Shown: piece after piece, positions 38,444-47,248 of the stretch
Layout of the letters: the number at the start of each line of letters is the position of its first letter
Position numbering within the stretch: position 1 is the first letter of the stretch
Source of the DNA: JALZAH01 sp051000755
GTDB lineage: Bacteria > Actinomycetota > Acidimicrobiia > Acidimicrobiales > Palsa-688
DNA length: 64,000 bases
Assembly: GCA_051000755.1 (NCBI GenBank)
Contig: JBPCNZ010000076.1
Location: 1-64,000 of the forward strand
Direction of reading: 5' to 3'
Made by a program: the position numbers and the translations under genes
Notes under the pieces: model-generated
What the model was told of the DNA's origin: nothing
Database searches by the model: none
Seen by the model: the letters and a program-made list of their open reading frames with translations, nothing else

Positions 38444-39531
38444 CCGCCACCAAGATCCGCGTCGCCATCGCCGGCGTCGGCAACTGCTCCAGTTCGCTGG
38501 TCCAGGGCGTCGAGTACTACCGCAACGCCGACCCGTCCGAGCCCGTCCCCGGGCTGATGCACGTCAATCTGGGCGGCTACCACGTGGGCGACGTGGAGTT
38601 CGTGGCCGCCTTCGATGTGGACGCGGCCAAGGTCGGGACCGATCTGGGCAAGGCCATCTTCTCCGGCCAGAACAACACGATCCGCTTCGCCAACGTCCCC
38701 GAGCTGGGGGTGACCGTCCAGCGGGCCCCCACTCTCGACGGCCTCGGCCAGTACTACCGCGAGACCATCGAGGAGTCCCCCGCCGAGCCCGTCGACGTGG
38801 CTGCGGCCCTGCGGGAGGCCCGAACCGACGTGCTCGTGTCCTACCTCCCCGTCGGCTCCGAGGACGCCCAGCGCCACTACGCCCAGGCCGCCATCGACGC
38901 CAAGGTCGGGTTCGTGAACGCCATCCCCGTGTTCATCGCCTCCAACCCCGAATGGGCCCAGAAGTTCACCGACGCCGGCGTGCCGATCGTCGGTGACGAC
39001 ATCAAGAGCCAGGTCGGCGCCACCATCGTCCACCGGATCCTGGCCCGCCTCTTCGAGGACCGGGGCATGGTGCTGGACCGGACCTACCAGCTCAACGTGG
39101 GCGGCAACATGGACTTCAAGAACATGCTCGAGCGGACCCGCCTGGAGTCGAAGAAGATCTCCAAGACCCAGTCGGTGACCAGCCAGCTCGACAACGGCAT
39201 CGACGCCCACGATGTCCACATCGGTCCCTCCGATCACGTCCCCTGGCTCGATGACCGCAAGTGGGCCTACATTCGCCTGGAGGGCCGCAACTTCGGTGAC
39301 GTCCCCCTCAACCTCGAGCTCAAGCTGGAGGTGTGGGACTCCCCCAACTCGGCCGGTGTCATCATCGACGCCCTCCGTTGCGCCAAGCTGGCCATGGACC
39401 GCGGCATCGGCGGCCCGCTGCTCGGCCCGTCGGCGTACTTCATGAAGTCGCCGCCGGTGCAGTACCGCGACGATCTGGCTGCCAAGATGGTCGAGGAGTT
39501 TGCCGCCGGCACCACCGATACCGAGGCCTGA
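38440..39531 (+). CDS. ino1: inositol-3-phosphate synthase
   Basis: Converts glucose 6-phosphate to inositol 3-phosphate with NAD; the first step to phosphatidylinositol and mycothiol in actinobacteria. 363 residues. The NAD-binding loop is GVGNCSSSL at 12-20. Also typical are SYLPVGSEDAQRHYAQAAIDA, GDDIKSQVGATIVHR, LNVGGNMDFKNM and DALRCAKLAMDRGIGGPL. The GTG start overlaps the PadR stop. Inositol or phosphate status is a plausible signal for the regulator, by inference. Confidence 0.97.
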   Translation: MTATKIRVAIAGVGNCSSSLVQGVEYYRNADPSEPVPGLMHVNLGGYHVGDVEFVAAFDVDAAKVGTDLGKAIFSGQNNTIRFANVPELGVTVQRAPTLDGLGQYYRETIEESPAEPVDVAAALREARTDVLVSYLPVGSEDAQRHYAQAAIDAKVGFVNAIPVFIASNPEWAQKFTDAGVPIVGDDIKSQVGATIVHRILARLFEDRGMVLDRTYQLNVGGNMDFKNMLERTRLESKKISKTQSVTSQLDNGIDAHDVHIGPSDHVPWLDDRKWAYIRLEGRNFGDVPLNLELKLEVWDSPNSAGVIIDALRCAKLAMDRGIGGPLLGPSAYFMKSPPVQYRDDLAAKMVEEFAAGTTDTEA

Positions 39532-39558
39532 GAGCGCCGCCGGGCCTGACCGGCCGGG

Positions 39559-40341
39559 TTAGTTGCCCTCCTTGCGGGCCCGGATGACCAGGGTGCGGGG
39601 CACCATGGTCTGGGCCTGGCGCCACGCGGGGCTGCGGTGGGCGCCGGGCAACGGCTCGGGTTCGAGCACGGTGTCGACCTTGTAGCTGGCTCGGACCAGC
39701 GCCATGTACAGCTCGCCGAAGGTGTGGTGGTAGTCGGTGAAGGCCACCCCGTTCCGCTCGTAGACGATGGGCCGGCGGTCGAAGTACGAACGGCGCACGA
39801 CCGGCGCCGTGCTGGCCGTCCCATCCGGGTAGCCCGGCCCACCCCCCGCCGGCGGCCCGGGCACGTCGTCGATCATCGTCCACGCCGGATGGGGGACGCT
39901 GAAGACCAGGGGGCCGCCGACCTTGAGCACCCGGTGCACCTGGCGGAACACCCGGGACAGGTCGTTGACGTCGTCGAAGGCATAGGCGGAGAAGGCCACG
40001 TCGATCGAGTCCGCCCGCAGGAAGGCCAGATCGGCCACGTCGCCTTGGCGCAACTCGACACGGACCTCGGCCGCCGCCGCCAACTTCCGGGCGAACGAGA
40101 GCTGGACGTTCGACTGGTCCAGGCCGATAGCGGTGGCGCCGGCCCGGGCGAACGCCACGGTGCACTGGCCTCCCCCGCAGCCGAGGTCGAGGACCCGCTT
40201 GCCCTTGAGGTCCCCGAGGAGGCGCAGCTGGCTCTCATCGGGTATGTCCGGACCGTACGCAGCGACGTCGGTCGGCAACGTCACCGCCTGTTGGTAGGTG
40301 GCGGCATAGTGATCCCAGGCCGCGGCGTTGTCGGAAGGCAC
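39559..40341 (-). CDS. SAM-dependent methyltransferase
   Basis: 260 residues from the GTG at 40341. The class I SAM site is VLDLGCGGGQCTVAFARAGATAIGLDQSNVQLSFARK, followed by FSAYAFDDVNDLSRVFRQVHRVLKVGGPLVFSVPHPAW, a ubiE/COQ5-like methyltransferase_11 pattern. The substrate is not apparent. It converges on ino1 with a 27-bp gap and lies 44 bp downstream of the CCA-adding enzyme gene on the same strand. Confidence 0.87.
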   Translation of the reverse strand: MPSDNAAAWDHYAATYQQAVTLPTDVAAYGPDIPDESQLRLLGDLKGKRVLDLGCGGGQCTVAFARAGATAIGLDQSNVQLSFARKLAAAAEVRVELRQGDVADLAFLRADSIDVAFSAYAFDDVNDLSRVFRQVHRVLKVGGPLVFSVPHPAWTMIDDVPGPPAGGGPGYPDGTASTAPVVRRSYFDRRPIVYERNGVAFTDYHHTFGELYMALVRASYKVDTVLEPEPLPGAHRSPAWRQAQTMVPRTLVIRARKEGN

Positions 40342-40385
40342 GTCGCTATCCTGCCCCAGCGCAGCCGAGGGAGCGGGGATCGGCC

Positions 40386-41786
40386 TCAGGCGCCGGCTTG
40401 TCGTTCCGCCCACCAGACGTCGAGGCGCCGGCCGGCCCCGTCGGCGCCGAGGGGGCCCTCGTCGAGGCGCAGCTCGAGGAGGAAGTCGAGGGCGGCGCCG
40501 ACATCCCGACCGGGTTTGATGCCGAGGCGGGCCATGACCGCGTTGCCGTCGAGCTCGGGGCGGATGGCCTTGAGCTCCTCCATCGCCTCCAGGGCCGCGA
40601 TGCGCTCCTCCAGCTCGTCCATGCGGCGATCGAGGGCCCGGGCCTTGGCCGCATTGCGGGTGGTGCAGTCGCAGCGGGTGAGCTCGTTGAGCCGGTCCAG
40701 CTGGTCGCCGGCGTCCCGGACGTAACGGCGCACAGCCGAGTCGGTCCAACCCATGCGGTAGGTGTGGAACCGCAGGTGGAGCTCCACCAGCCGGGTGACC
40801 TGCTCGGTGTCGTCGTGGGAGTAGTGCAGGGCCCGCATGCGGTCGCGGGTCATGCGGGCCCCGACCACCTCGTGGTGGTGGAACGACACGGACCCCTTCG
40901 GGCCGAACGAGCGGGTCTTGGGTTTGCCTACGTCGTGGAACAGGGCGGCCAGACGCAGCAGGCGCTCCGGTTGCCCGCCGGGCCCGTGGGTCTTCTCGAC
41001 GACGGCGATGGTGTGGGCCAGCACGTCCTTGTGCCGGTGGATGGGGTCGACCTCGAGGGCCAGGGCGGGCAGCTCGGGCAGGAACTCCTCGGCCAGCCCC
41101 GTCCGGACCAGGAACCACAACCCCTCGCCGGGGGCGTCGACGACGAGCAGCTTGTCGAGCTCGGTGCGGATCCGCTCCACGGAGACGATCTCCAGGCGAT
41201 CGGCCAGGGCGTGCACCGCCGCCACCAGGGCCTCGTCGGGGGTCAGGCCGTATCCGGCGATGAACCGGGCGGCCCGCATCATCCGCAGGGGGTCGTCGCT
41301 GAAGGACACCTCGGCCGGAAGGGGGGTGCGCAGCCGGCCGGCGGCCAGGTCGCCCACCCCGTCGAAGGGGTCGATGAGGGTCGCCTCCGGCAACGACAGG
41401 GCCATGGCGTTGACGGTGAAGTCCCGCCGGGACAGGTCGGCTTCGACGGCGTCGGCGAACACCACGTCGGGTTTGCGGGAATCGGGGTGGTAGGCCTCGG
41501 CCCGGTGGGTGGTGATCTCCACCGTGCGCCCGTCCACCACCGCCCCGATGGTGCCGAAACGCTTGCCCTGCGTCCAGATCGCCTCGGCCCAACCGGAGAG
41601 GATGGCCTCGGTGGTGTCGGGAAGGGCGTCGGTGGTGAAGTCGAGATCCGTGTCGGGGCGGAGCCGACCGAGGACGGCGTCGCGCAGCACTCCGCCGACG
41701 AGGTAGAGGCGGGCGCCGGCGGCCGAGAACCGCTCGGCGAGGGGCGCCGTCTCAGCCAGGAGGGGGGCGAGGCGGTCCGGGATCAC
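40386..41786 (-). CDS. CCA tRNA nucleotidyltransferase
   Basis: 466 residues, class II nucleotidyltransferase. LYLVGGVLRDAVLGRLRPDTDLDF is the catalytic GG-DxD head, KRFGTIGAVVDGRTVEITTHR and RRDFTVNAMAL follow, then the tRNA-binding region. An HD domain follows in the C-terminal half (LAALFHDVGKPKTRSF; HHHEVVGARM). The enzyme adds or repairs the tRNA CCA end; in actinobacteria it is often named pcnA. TAGTCT lies eight bases before the GTG start. Confidence 0.95.
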   Translation of the reverse strand: MIPDRLAPLLAETAPLAERFSAAGARLYLVGGVLRDAVLGRLRPDTDLDFTTDALPDTTEAILSGWAEAIWTQGKRFGTIGAVVDGRTVEITTHRAEAYHPDSRKPDVVFADAVEADLSRRDFTVNAMALSLPEATLIDPFDGVGDLAAGRLRTPLPAEVSFSDDPLRMMRAARFIAGYGLTPDEALVAAVHALADRLEIVSVERIRTELDKLLVVDAPGEGLWFLVRTGLAEEFLPELPALALEVDPIHRHKDVLAHTIAVVEKTHGPGGQPERLLRLAALFHDVGKPKTRSFGPKGSVSFHHHEVVGARMTRDRMRALHYSHDDTEQVTRLVELHLRFHTYRMGWTDSAVRRYVRDAGDQLDRLNELTRCDCTTRNAAKARALDRRMDELEERIAALEAMEELKAIRPELDGNAVMARLGIKPGRDVGAALDFLLELRLDEGPLGADGAGRRLDVWWAERQAGA

Positions 41787-41794
41787 GGCGGATC

Positions 41795-41800
41795 AGACTA
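41795..41800 (-). promoter_or_regulatory. -10 box of leaderless CCA-adding enzyme gene
   Basis: TAGTCT on the minus strand, eight bases before the GTG at 41786; no ribosome site. Confidence 0.4.
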
Positions 41801-41820
41801 CTGGCCCACGGTCGGGGCCC

Positions 41821-42876
41821 TCACCGGTCAGGGCCGGTCCGGCCGTCACCCGCCCCGGGTCCGTCACCGCTGACGTGGAGGGCCCGGGCGGCCTCGACGG
41901 CGCTGCGTCCGGGCCCGCCGTTGGTCACCCGCTCGGGATACCGGGGCTCGCCGGCCAACGAGGTCAGGCACGCCGTCGTGCAGTCGGCCAGGGCCCCGAG
42001 GTCGTAACCCCCCTCCAGGACCACCATGCGCCGGCCGGCCGGGACGAGACCGGCGATGCGGGTCACCAGGTCGGCGTAGTCGCCGCTCGACAGGCCCATA
42101 TCGGTCAGGGGATCGGCCCGGTGACCATCGAAGCCGGCGGAGATGATGACCCAGGTCGGGTTGACCCGCTCGGCCACGGGGACGATGACCTCGTCGAAGG
42201 CCTCCAGATAGACGTCACCGGTGGTGCCGGCGGGCAGGGGCAGGTTGACCGTGGCCCCCGCCCCGGCTCCGGTGCCGGTCTCGGCGAGGCCACCGGTGCC
42301 TGGATAGAACGGCCACTGGTGCAGTGAGAGATAGGTGACCCGGTCGTCGGCGTAGAAGGCGTCCTGGGTGCCGTTGCCGTGATGGGCGTCGATGTCGACG
42401 ATGAGCACCCGTTCGCCGGCGTCGGCCAGAGCGGCGGCGGCCACGGCCACGTTGTTGATCACGCAGAAGCCCATGGCCCGGGTCGGGGTGGCGTGGTGGC
42501 CGGGTGGACGCACGGCGATGAAGGCGGTGTCGCCCTCCCCCCGGCGGAGGCGGCCCATGGCGTCGAGCCCGGCGCCGGCGCCGAGGAGGGCCGCCCGCCA
42601 CGACTCCTGGACCACCACCGTGTCGGCATCGATCTCCCCTCCCCCGGCGGCACAGAAGGCCTCGATGGCGTCGAGGTAGGCGGGACGGTGGACCCGCTCG
42701 AGGTCGACCCGACAGGCCGGTCCCGGCACCACCCTGACCAGGGCGTCGTCCAGGTGGGCCCGCTCGAGGCCGGCGGTCACCGCCACCAGGCGGTCGGGGC
42801 TCTCGGGATGCCAGCGACCGGTCCGGTGCTCGGCTGACGCTTCGTGCATCTCGACGATGACGGTGCCGGTGGTCAC
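41821..42876 (-). CDS. histone deacetylase-like amidohydrolase
   Basis: 351 residues of the HDAC/AcuC/APAH superfamily. RPPGHHA holds His127 and His128, DIDAHHGNGTQ holds zinc ligands Asp163 and His165, and SAGFDGHRADPL supplies another Asp. Bacterial members deacetylate acetyl-lysine on enzymes or acetylpolyamines; the substrate here is not known. A GNAT-type acetyltransferase gene is divergent from it, 132 bp away. TAACCT lies six bases before the GTG. Confidence 0.92.
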   Translation of the reverse strand: MTTGTVIVEMHEASAEHRTGRWHPESPDRLVAVTAGLERAHLDDALVRVVPGPACRVDLERVHRPAYLDAIEAFCAAGGGEIDADTVVVQESWRAALLGAGAGLDAMGRLRRGEGDTAFIAVRPPGHHATPTRAMGFCVINNVAVAAAALADAGERVLIVDIDAHHGNGTQDAFYADDRVTYLSLHQWPFYPGTGGLAETGTGAGAGATVNLPLPAGTTGDVYLEAFDEVIVPVAERVNPTWVIISAGFDGHRADPLTDMGLSSGDYADLVTRIAGLVPAGRRMVVLEGGYDLGALADCTTACLTSLAGEPRYPERVTNGGPGRSAVEAARALHVSGDGPGAGDGRTGPDR

Positions 42877-42882
42877 ACCTGC

Positions 42883-42888
42883 AGGTTA
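42883..42888 (-). promoter_or_regulatory. -10 box of leaderless HDAC-like gene
   Basis: TAACCT on the minus strand, six bases before the GTG at 42876. Confidence 0.4.
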
Positions 42889-43008
42889 CGGCCCGTGAGG
42901 GATCAACCGCTCAGGGCCGCCGCGACCGGGTACTACCGTTGGTGGAGCCGTGACCGGGCTCGAGGGCAGTGTCCCCATCTCCAACGTGACACGACCCGGG
43001 GTGCGCCC

Positions 43009-43725
43009 GTGAGCGTTCCACCCGTCGACGTGCTGCGCTGGGGCCGGGAGCGGGCCAAGACCGGTTCGTGGAGGGGGGAGGCGGCGGTGGCGTTCCTCAA
43101 TCCTCTGCCCGACGCTCCGGCCCCGTCGGCGGAGTTCCTGCGCCGGTGCCTGGCCACGTTGGCCGAACGCGGCTTCACTCGGGTGGTGACCGGCGCCCTC
43201 TCCCCCCTCGAGCAGGTCGGGTTCCTGGCTGCCGGCTTCGACGTGGCCGAGCGCCTCCATGTGCTCGGACTGGACCTCACGGCGGAGCTGTCGCCGGCGC
43301 CGGCCGGTCCGGGTCCGGTGCGCGTCCCCCGGAGGCGCCGGTTGGAGGTGCTGCGAGTCGACGCGGCGGCATTCTCCAACTTCTGGGTCTTCGACGAGCG
43401 GGGGTTGTCCGACGCCCTGGCTGCCACCCCGCGGACTCGTTTTCGCATGATCCGCCAGGACGGGGCGGTGGTCGGCTACGCCATCTCCGGGCGGGCCGGG
43501 TCCCGTGGCTTCGTGCAACGCCTGGCCGTGGACCCGTCCCGGCAGGGACACGGCTACGGCCGGTTGCTGCTCCTTGACGGTCTCCGCTGGATGCGCCGCC
43601 ACGGGGCTCGCAGCGCCGTGGTCAACACCCAGCTCGACAACGCCATTGCCTTCGGCCTCTACACCGACATCGGGTTCAGGGAACAGGCGACCGGCCTCTC
43701 GGTCCTGTCGGCGGGCCTGGAATGA
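43009..43725 (+). CDS. GNAT-family acetyltransferase
   Basis: 238 residues from the GTG at 43009 (SVPPVDVLRWGRERAKTG). The N-terminal half resembles a degenerate GNAT repeat; the C-terminal half has the acetyl-CoA motif QRLAVDPSRQGHGYGRLLLLDGLRWMRRHGARSAVVNTQLDNAIAFGLYTDIGFRE. Its ATGA overlap with the next gene couples it to DUF6049. The acceptor is unknown. A nearby HDAC-like gene could oppose it, by inference only. Confidence 0.85.
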   Translation: MSVPPVDVLRWGRERAKTGSWRGEAAVAFLNPLPDAPAPSAEFLRRCLATLAERGFTRVVTGALSPLEQVGFLAAGFDVAERLHVLGLDLTAELSPAPAGPGPVRVPRRRRLEVLRVDAAAFSNFWVFDERGLSDALAATPRTRFRMIRQDGAVVGYAISGRAGSRGFVQRLAVDPSRQGHGYGRLLLLDGLRWMRRHGARSAVVNTQLDNAIAFGLYTDIGFREQATGLSVLSAGLE

Positions 43726-46202
43726 CCGCCCGGCGGCGCCCGGCCCTGCTCCGGTGGCTGGCGGCGGCCGGGTCGTTGACCGTGGCCCTCCTTGGTCTGG
43801 CCATCCCCGCGGCGGCCACCTCGGCGCCGACGGTGCCCGCCCCGGCCCCGCCGACCACGATGCCGACGGCCTCCTCCACGGCGGCGGGCCCCCCTACGCC
43901 CCCACCGATCCCCGGCGTCGCCCCCGGGGTGGCCACCGGCGCCGGCAACCTTGCCCTGCTCAGCCAGTCTCCGTTTGTCGAGAGTGGGCAGGGCTTCCAC
44001 CTGGGCCTGGGCGTGACGGCTCCCACGCCCGACACCCGCATGGAGGTCCTGGTCTATCCCCGGCTGACGACCCGAACCGACTTCGACGCCACCCTGAAGG
44101 GGACGCTGCGCAACCCGAGTGAGTACGTGCTCGGCCCCCACCCGGTCAGCTCGTTCGCCGCCGATCCCGCAGGCGGGGTCGACATCACCATCCCCGTGAA
44201 CCCGACCTCCGACACCGGGACGGTCCCCGCGCTCACCACCCACTCCGACAGCGGTGTCTACCCGGTCCAGGTCCGTCTTCTCGACCATGCCGGCACGACC
44301 GTCGGGGCCCCGCTCACCACGTTCCTCGTCTACGCGTCGCCGGCGGCAGGCTCGGCCCTGCGTTCGCCCCCGACCGGCTCGGGCGGCCTCCCCCCCCTCG
44401 ACGTGGCCCTGACGGTGCCGGTCCACCAACCACCGAGCGTGGCCCGCAACGGCACGCCGGCCCGGCTCGGTCAGCCGGCCTCCTCCGCCCTCTCGGCGCT
44501 GGCCGGTGTCCTCACCGCCCACGACCGGGTGCCGCTGACCTTGGACGCCACCCCCCAGACCCTCGACGCCCTCGTCGCCGGCACCAGCGCCGATAGGTCG
44601 ACCCTCGCCGCTCTTTCGACCCTGGCCACCGGCGGCGCCGACCAGGTGGCGGGAGCGACGTACACGTCGGTCTCCCTGCCTGGTCTTATCGGTGCCGGTC
44701 TCGGCTCGGAGGTGATCGACCAGATCCACGCCGGCGAGGCCGCCTTGAGTGCCGACCTGCGCCGGGGCCCGGCGCCCGGGGTGTGGACGGTGAACGGCCC
44801 GCTCGACCAGACCACGCTGCAGAGTCTGACGCAGGCCGGGACCAGCCAGCTGGTCGTCCCCGCCCCCGACCTGTCGGCACTGCCGGAGAGCTACGCCCAG
44901 ACGACGCTGGCCGCCCCCACCGGGCTGGCCACCAAGACGGGGCCGTCGCTCGAGGTGGTCGCCGCCGACCCTGGCCTCTCGAGCCATTTCACCAACGGTG
45001 GCGACACGGTGCTGGCCGCCAACCAGCTCCTCGCCGAGCTGGCCATGATCCAGCTGGAGACCCCCGGTGAGACCCGAGGGGTGGCGGTCCTGCCCCCGGC
45101 CGGATGGCAGGAGAGCGCACCGTTCCTCGACGTGGTCCTGGGCGGCCTGACCGCCAATCCCCTCCTGGACCCGGTGACGACCAGCACCCTGTTCTCTGCG
45201 GTCCCGCCCGCCGAACACGCATCGACACCGCTGGTGCGCACCCTGACGGCGACCCGGCCCAACGTCCCCCCCTTCGCCGATGCCAGCCTCATCCGGTCGG
45301 CGCGAGCCGCGGTCGGGGCCGTGGGATCGATCTTCCCCGGTGACCGCAACCGGGCGGCGACACTCGGTCGCCAGGTCCTGACCAGCGAAGCCGACGACCT
45401 GTCCGCGGGCCAGCGCCCCCTGATGGCGGGCGCGGCTACGGCGGCGTTGGCCGATCTCCGCCACAACATCACCCTTCCCGGGACGCCGTCGATCACCCTC
45501 ACCGCCCGCGATGGTGGGGTGCCCATCACCGTGGTCTCCAACGGGGCGACCGGTGCCCAGGTCCGGCTACGCCTGAGCAGCGACAAGCTGAGCTTCCGTC
45601 CGTTCAACCCTCTCGGCGGCCACTGCGGCGCGCCGGCCACGGGCGTCGAGGTCTGCGATCTGACCCTGGCCAGTGAGGCGACCACCCTCAAGGTGCCGGT
45701 GGTGGCCCGCACCAGCGGCGTGTTCTCCCTCGCCGTGACCCTGTCGTCCCCTGACGGCGCGGTGAGGCTCAGTGACTCCCATGCCACCGTGCGTTCCACG
45801 GCGTTCTCCGGAGTCGGGGTCATCCTCATCGTCGTGGCCGCCCTGGCCCTGGCCTACTGGTGGGTGCGCAACATCCGCCACGGCCGCCGGGCCCGGGATC
45901 TGACCCCGGTGGACGTCGACGGCCACCGGTTCATGGAGGAGGGGGTGCCCGAGCCGGGCGCAGCCGCGGTCACGCCGGCCGAACCCTTCCCGCCGGCCGA
46001 ACCGGTCCCGCCGGCCGAACCGGTGGCCGCGCCGCCGGAGCCTGCCGCCACGCCGGCCGAACCCGCCGCGGCCACCGTGCTGGCCGAAGGGGCCGACGGC
46101 GCCCTGTCCTGGCTCGACGAGGACCCGGTGATCGCCGAGTTCTTCTCGTCTCCGGCCCCCGTCTACCCGCCCCCCGCGCCGGGTCCGCCCCGTAGGCGGT
46201 AG
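43722..46202 (+). CDS. DUF6049 family membrane-anchored exported protein
   Basis: 826 residues. A signal peptide (about 8-33) and a Pro/Thr/Ala stretch precede a large outside region of beta-rich domains, one membrane helix (about 697-716) and a cytoplasmic tail with repeated PAEP units. It resembles the large protein encoded between pcnA and the MurJ gene in mycobacteria (Rv3909). Role unknown, probably envelope-linked. Here the gene after it is DegV, not MurJ. It overlaps the GNAT gene by four bases. Confidence 0.8.
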   Translation: MTARRRPALLRWLAAAGSLTVALLGLAIPAAATSAPTVPAPAPPTTMPTASSTAAGPPTPPPIPGVAPGVATGAGNLALLSQSPFVESGQGFHLGLGVTAPTPDTRMEVLVYPRLTTRTDFDATLKGTLRNPSEYVLGPHPVSSFAADPAGGVDITIPVNPTSDTGTVPALTTHSDSGVYPVQVRLLDHAGTTVGAPLTTFLVYASPAAGSALRSPPTGSGGLPPLDVALTVPVHQPPSVARNGTPARLGQPASSALSALAGVLTAHDRVPLTLDATPQTLDALVAGTSADRSTLAALSTLATGGADQVAGATYTSVSLPGLIGAGLGSEVIDQIHAGEAALSADLRRGPAPGVWTVNGPLDQTTLQSLTQAGTSQLVVPAPDLSALPESYAQTTLAAPTGLATKTGPSLEVVAADPGLSSHFTNGGDTVLAANQLLAELAMIQLETPGETRGVAVLPPAGWQESAPFLDVVLGGLTANPLLDPVTTSTLFSAVPPAEHASTPLVRTLTATRPNVPPFADASLIRSARAAVGAVGSIFPGDRNRAATLGRQVLTSEADDLSAGQRPLMAGAATAALADLRHNITLPGTPSITLTARDGGVPITVVSNGATGAQVRLRLSSDKLSFRPFNPLGGHCGAPATGVEVCDLTLASEATTLKVPVVARTSGVFSLAVTLSSPDGAVRLSDSHATVRSTAFSGVGVILIVVAALALAYWWVRNIRHGRRARDLTPVDVDGHRFMEEGVPEPGAAAVTPAEPFPPAEPVPPAEPVAAPPEPAATPAEPAAATVLAEGADGALSWLDEDPVIAEFFSSPAPVYPPPAPGPPRRR

Positions 46203-46323
46203 CGTCGCCCGGGGGCGGCGCGTCACCATCCGGGAGGCATTGTGGTCCGATCTCAGCGCCTGACCGTCGTTGTGCACCCGCCCGTCTCTGCGTTCATCAT
46301 CCATGCCGCCAACAAGGGGGAAC

Positions 46324-47169
46324 ATGTCCGGGATCCGCTTGGTCACCGACAGTGCCTGTGACCTGACCGACGAACTGCTCGCTGAGCTCGGGGTCGGGAT
46401 GGTGCCGCTGTCCATCCGATTCGGATCCGAGGAGCTGGTCGACCGGGTGGAGCTGTCCACCAAGGAGTTCTGGTCCCGTGTCGCCGAGGCCTCGGCGTTG
46501 CCCGAGACGGCGGCCCCGTCACCCGGGGCGTTCGTCCGGGCTTTCGAACGCATGGCCGACGAGGGCGCCGAGGGCGTGGTGTGTATCACCCTGTCGTCGA
46601 AGCTGTCCGCCACCATCGAAGCGGCCCGCCAGGCGGCCCGAGAACTGGACGGGCGACTGCCGGTCCAGGTCGTCGACTCCGAGAGCGTGACCATGGGTGA
46701 GGGCCTGGTGGTCGTCGAAGCCGCCCAGCGGGCTGCGGCCGGTGCCGGGCTCGACGAGGTGGTGGCCGCGGCGGTCGACGCCGTTGGTCGCATGAAGGTC
46801 TACGGGGCCATCGACACGTTGGAGAATCTCCGCAAGGGCGGCCGGATCGGCGGGGCCCAGGCCCTGCTGGGGTCGCTGCTGGCCATCAAGCCGGTCATCG
46901 AGGTGCGCGACGGTGTCGTCGAGCAGGAATCCAAGCAGCGAACCCGGGCCCGCTCCCTCGAGTATCTGGCCGGCAAGGTCAAGGCCGCCGGCCCCATCGC
47001 CCGCCTGGCCGTGTCCGGCGCAGACGCCCCGGATCTGGACAAGTTCCTGGACCTCCTCGACGGGGTCCACCCGACGGAACGCCTCCTGCTTGGCGACATC
47101 GGCCCGGTGATCGGCACCCACGCCGGTCCCCGGGCCATCGGCGTGGCCTGGTTGCCGGTAGCCGGCTGA
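46324..47169 (+). CDS. DegV-family fatty-acid-binding protein
   Basis: 281 residues from the ATG at 46324, with AAGGGGG just before it. LVTDSACDLTDELLAELGVGMVPLSIRFG, the TLSSKLSATIEAARQAA region, and ENLRKGGRIGGAQALLGSLLAIKPVI are DegV hallmarks. Such proteins bind a fatty acid and present it to a kinase (FakA) for phospholipid synthesis or exchange. No fakA gene is in the window. Confidence 0.93.
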   Translation: MSGIRLVTDSACDLTDELLAELGVGMVPLSIRFGSEELVDRVELSTKEFWSRVAEASALPETAAPSPGAFVRAFERMADEGAEGVVCITLSSKLSATIEAARQAARELDGRLPVQVVDSESVTMGEGLVVVEAAQRAAAGAGLDEVVAAAVDAVGRMKVYGAIDTLENLRKGGRIGGAQALLGSLLAIKPVIEVRDGVVEQESKQRTRARSLEYLAGKVKAAGPIARLAVSGADAPDLDKFLDLLDGVHPTERLLLGDIGPVIGTHAGPRAIGVAWLPVAG

Positions 47170-47234
47170 GCGTTTTGCCCGCCGCCTGGGGCGCGATCAG
47201 GCGAGCCTGCACCGGTCCGGGGGGCCCCGCACGG

Positions 47235-47240
47235 TACTCT
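47235..47240 (+). promoter_or_regulatory. -10 box of leaderless kinase gene
   Basis: TACTCT, eight bases before the GTG at 47249; no ribosome site. Confidence 0.45.
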
Positions 47241-47248
47241 CGGGTCCC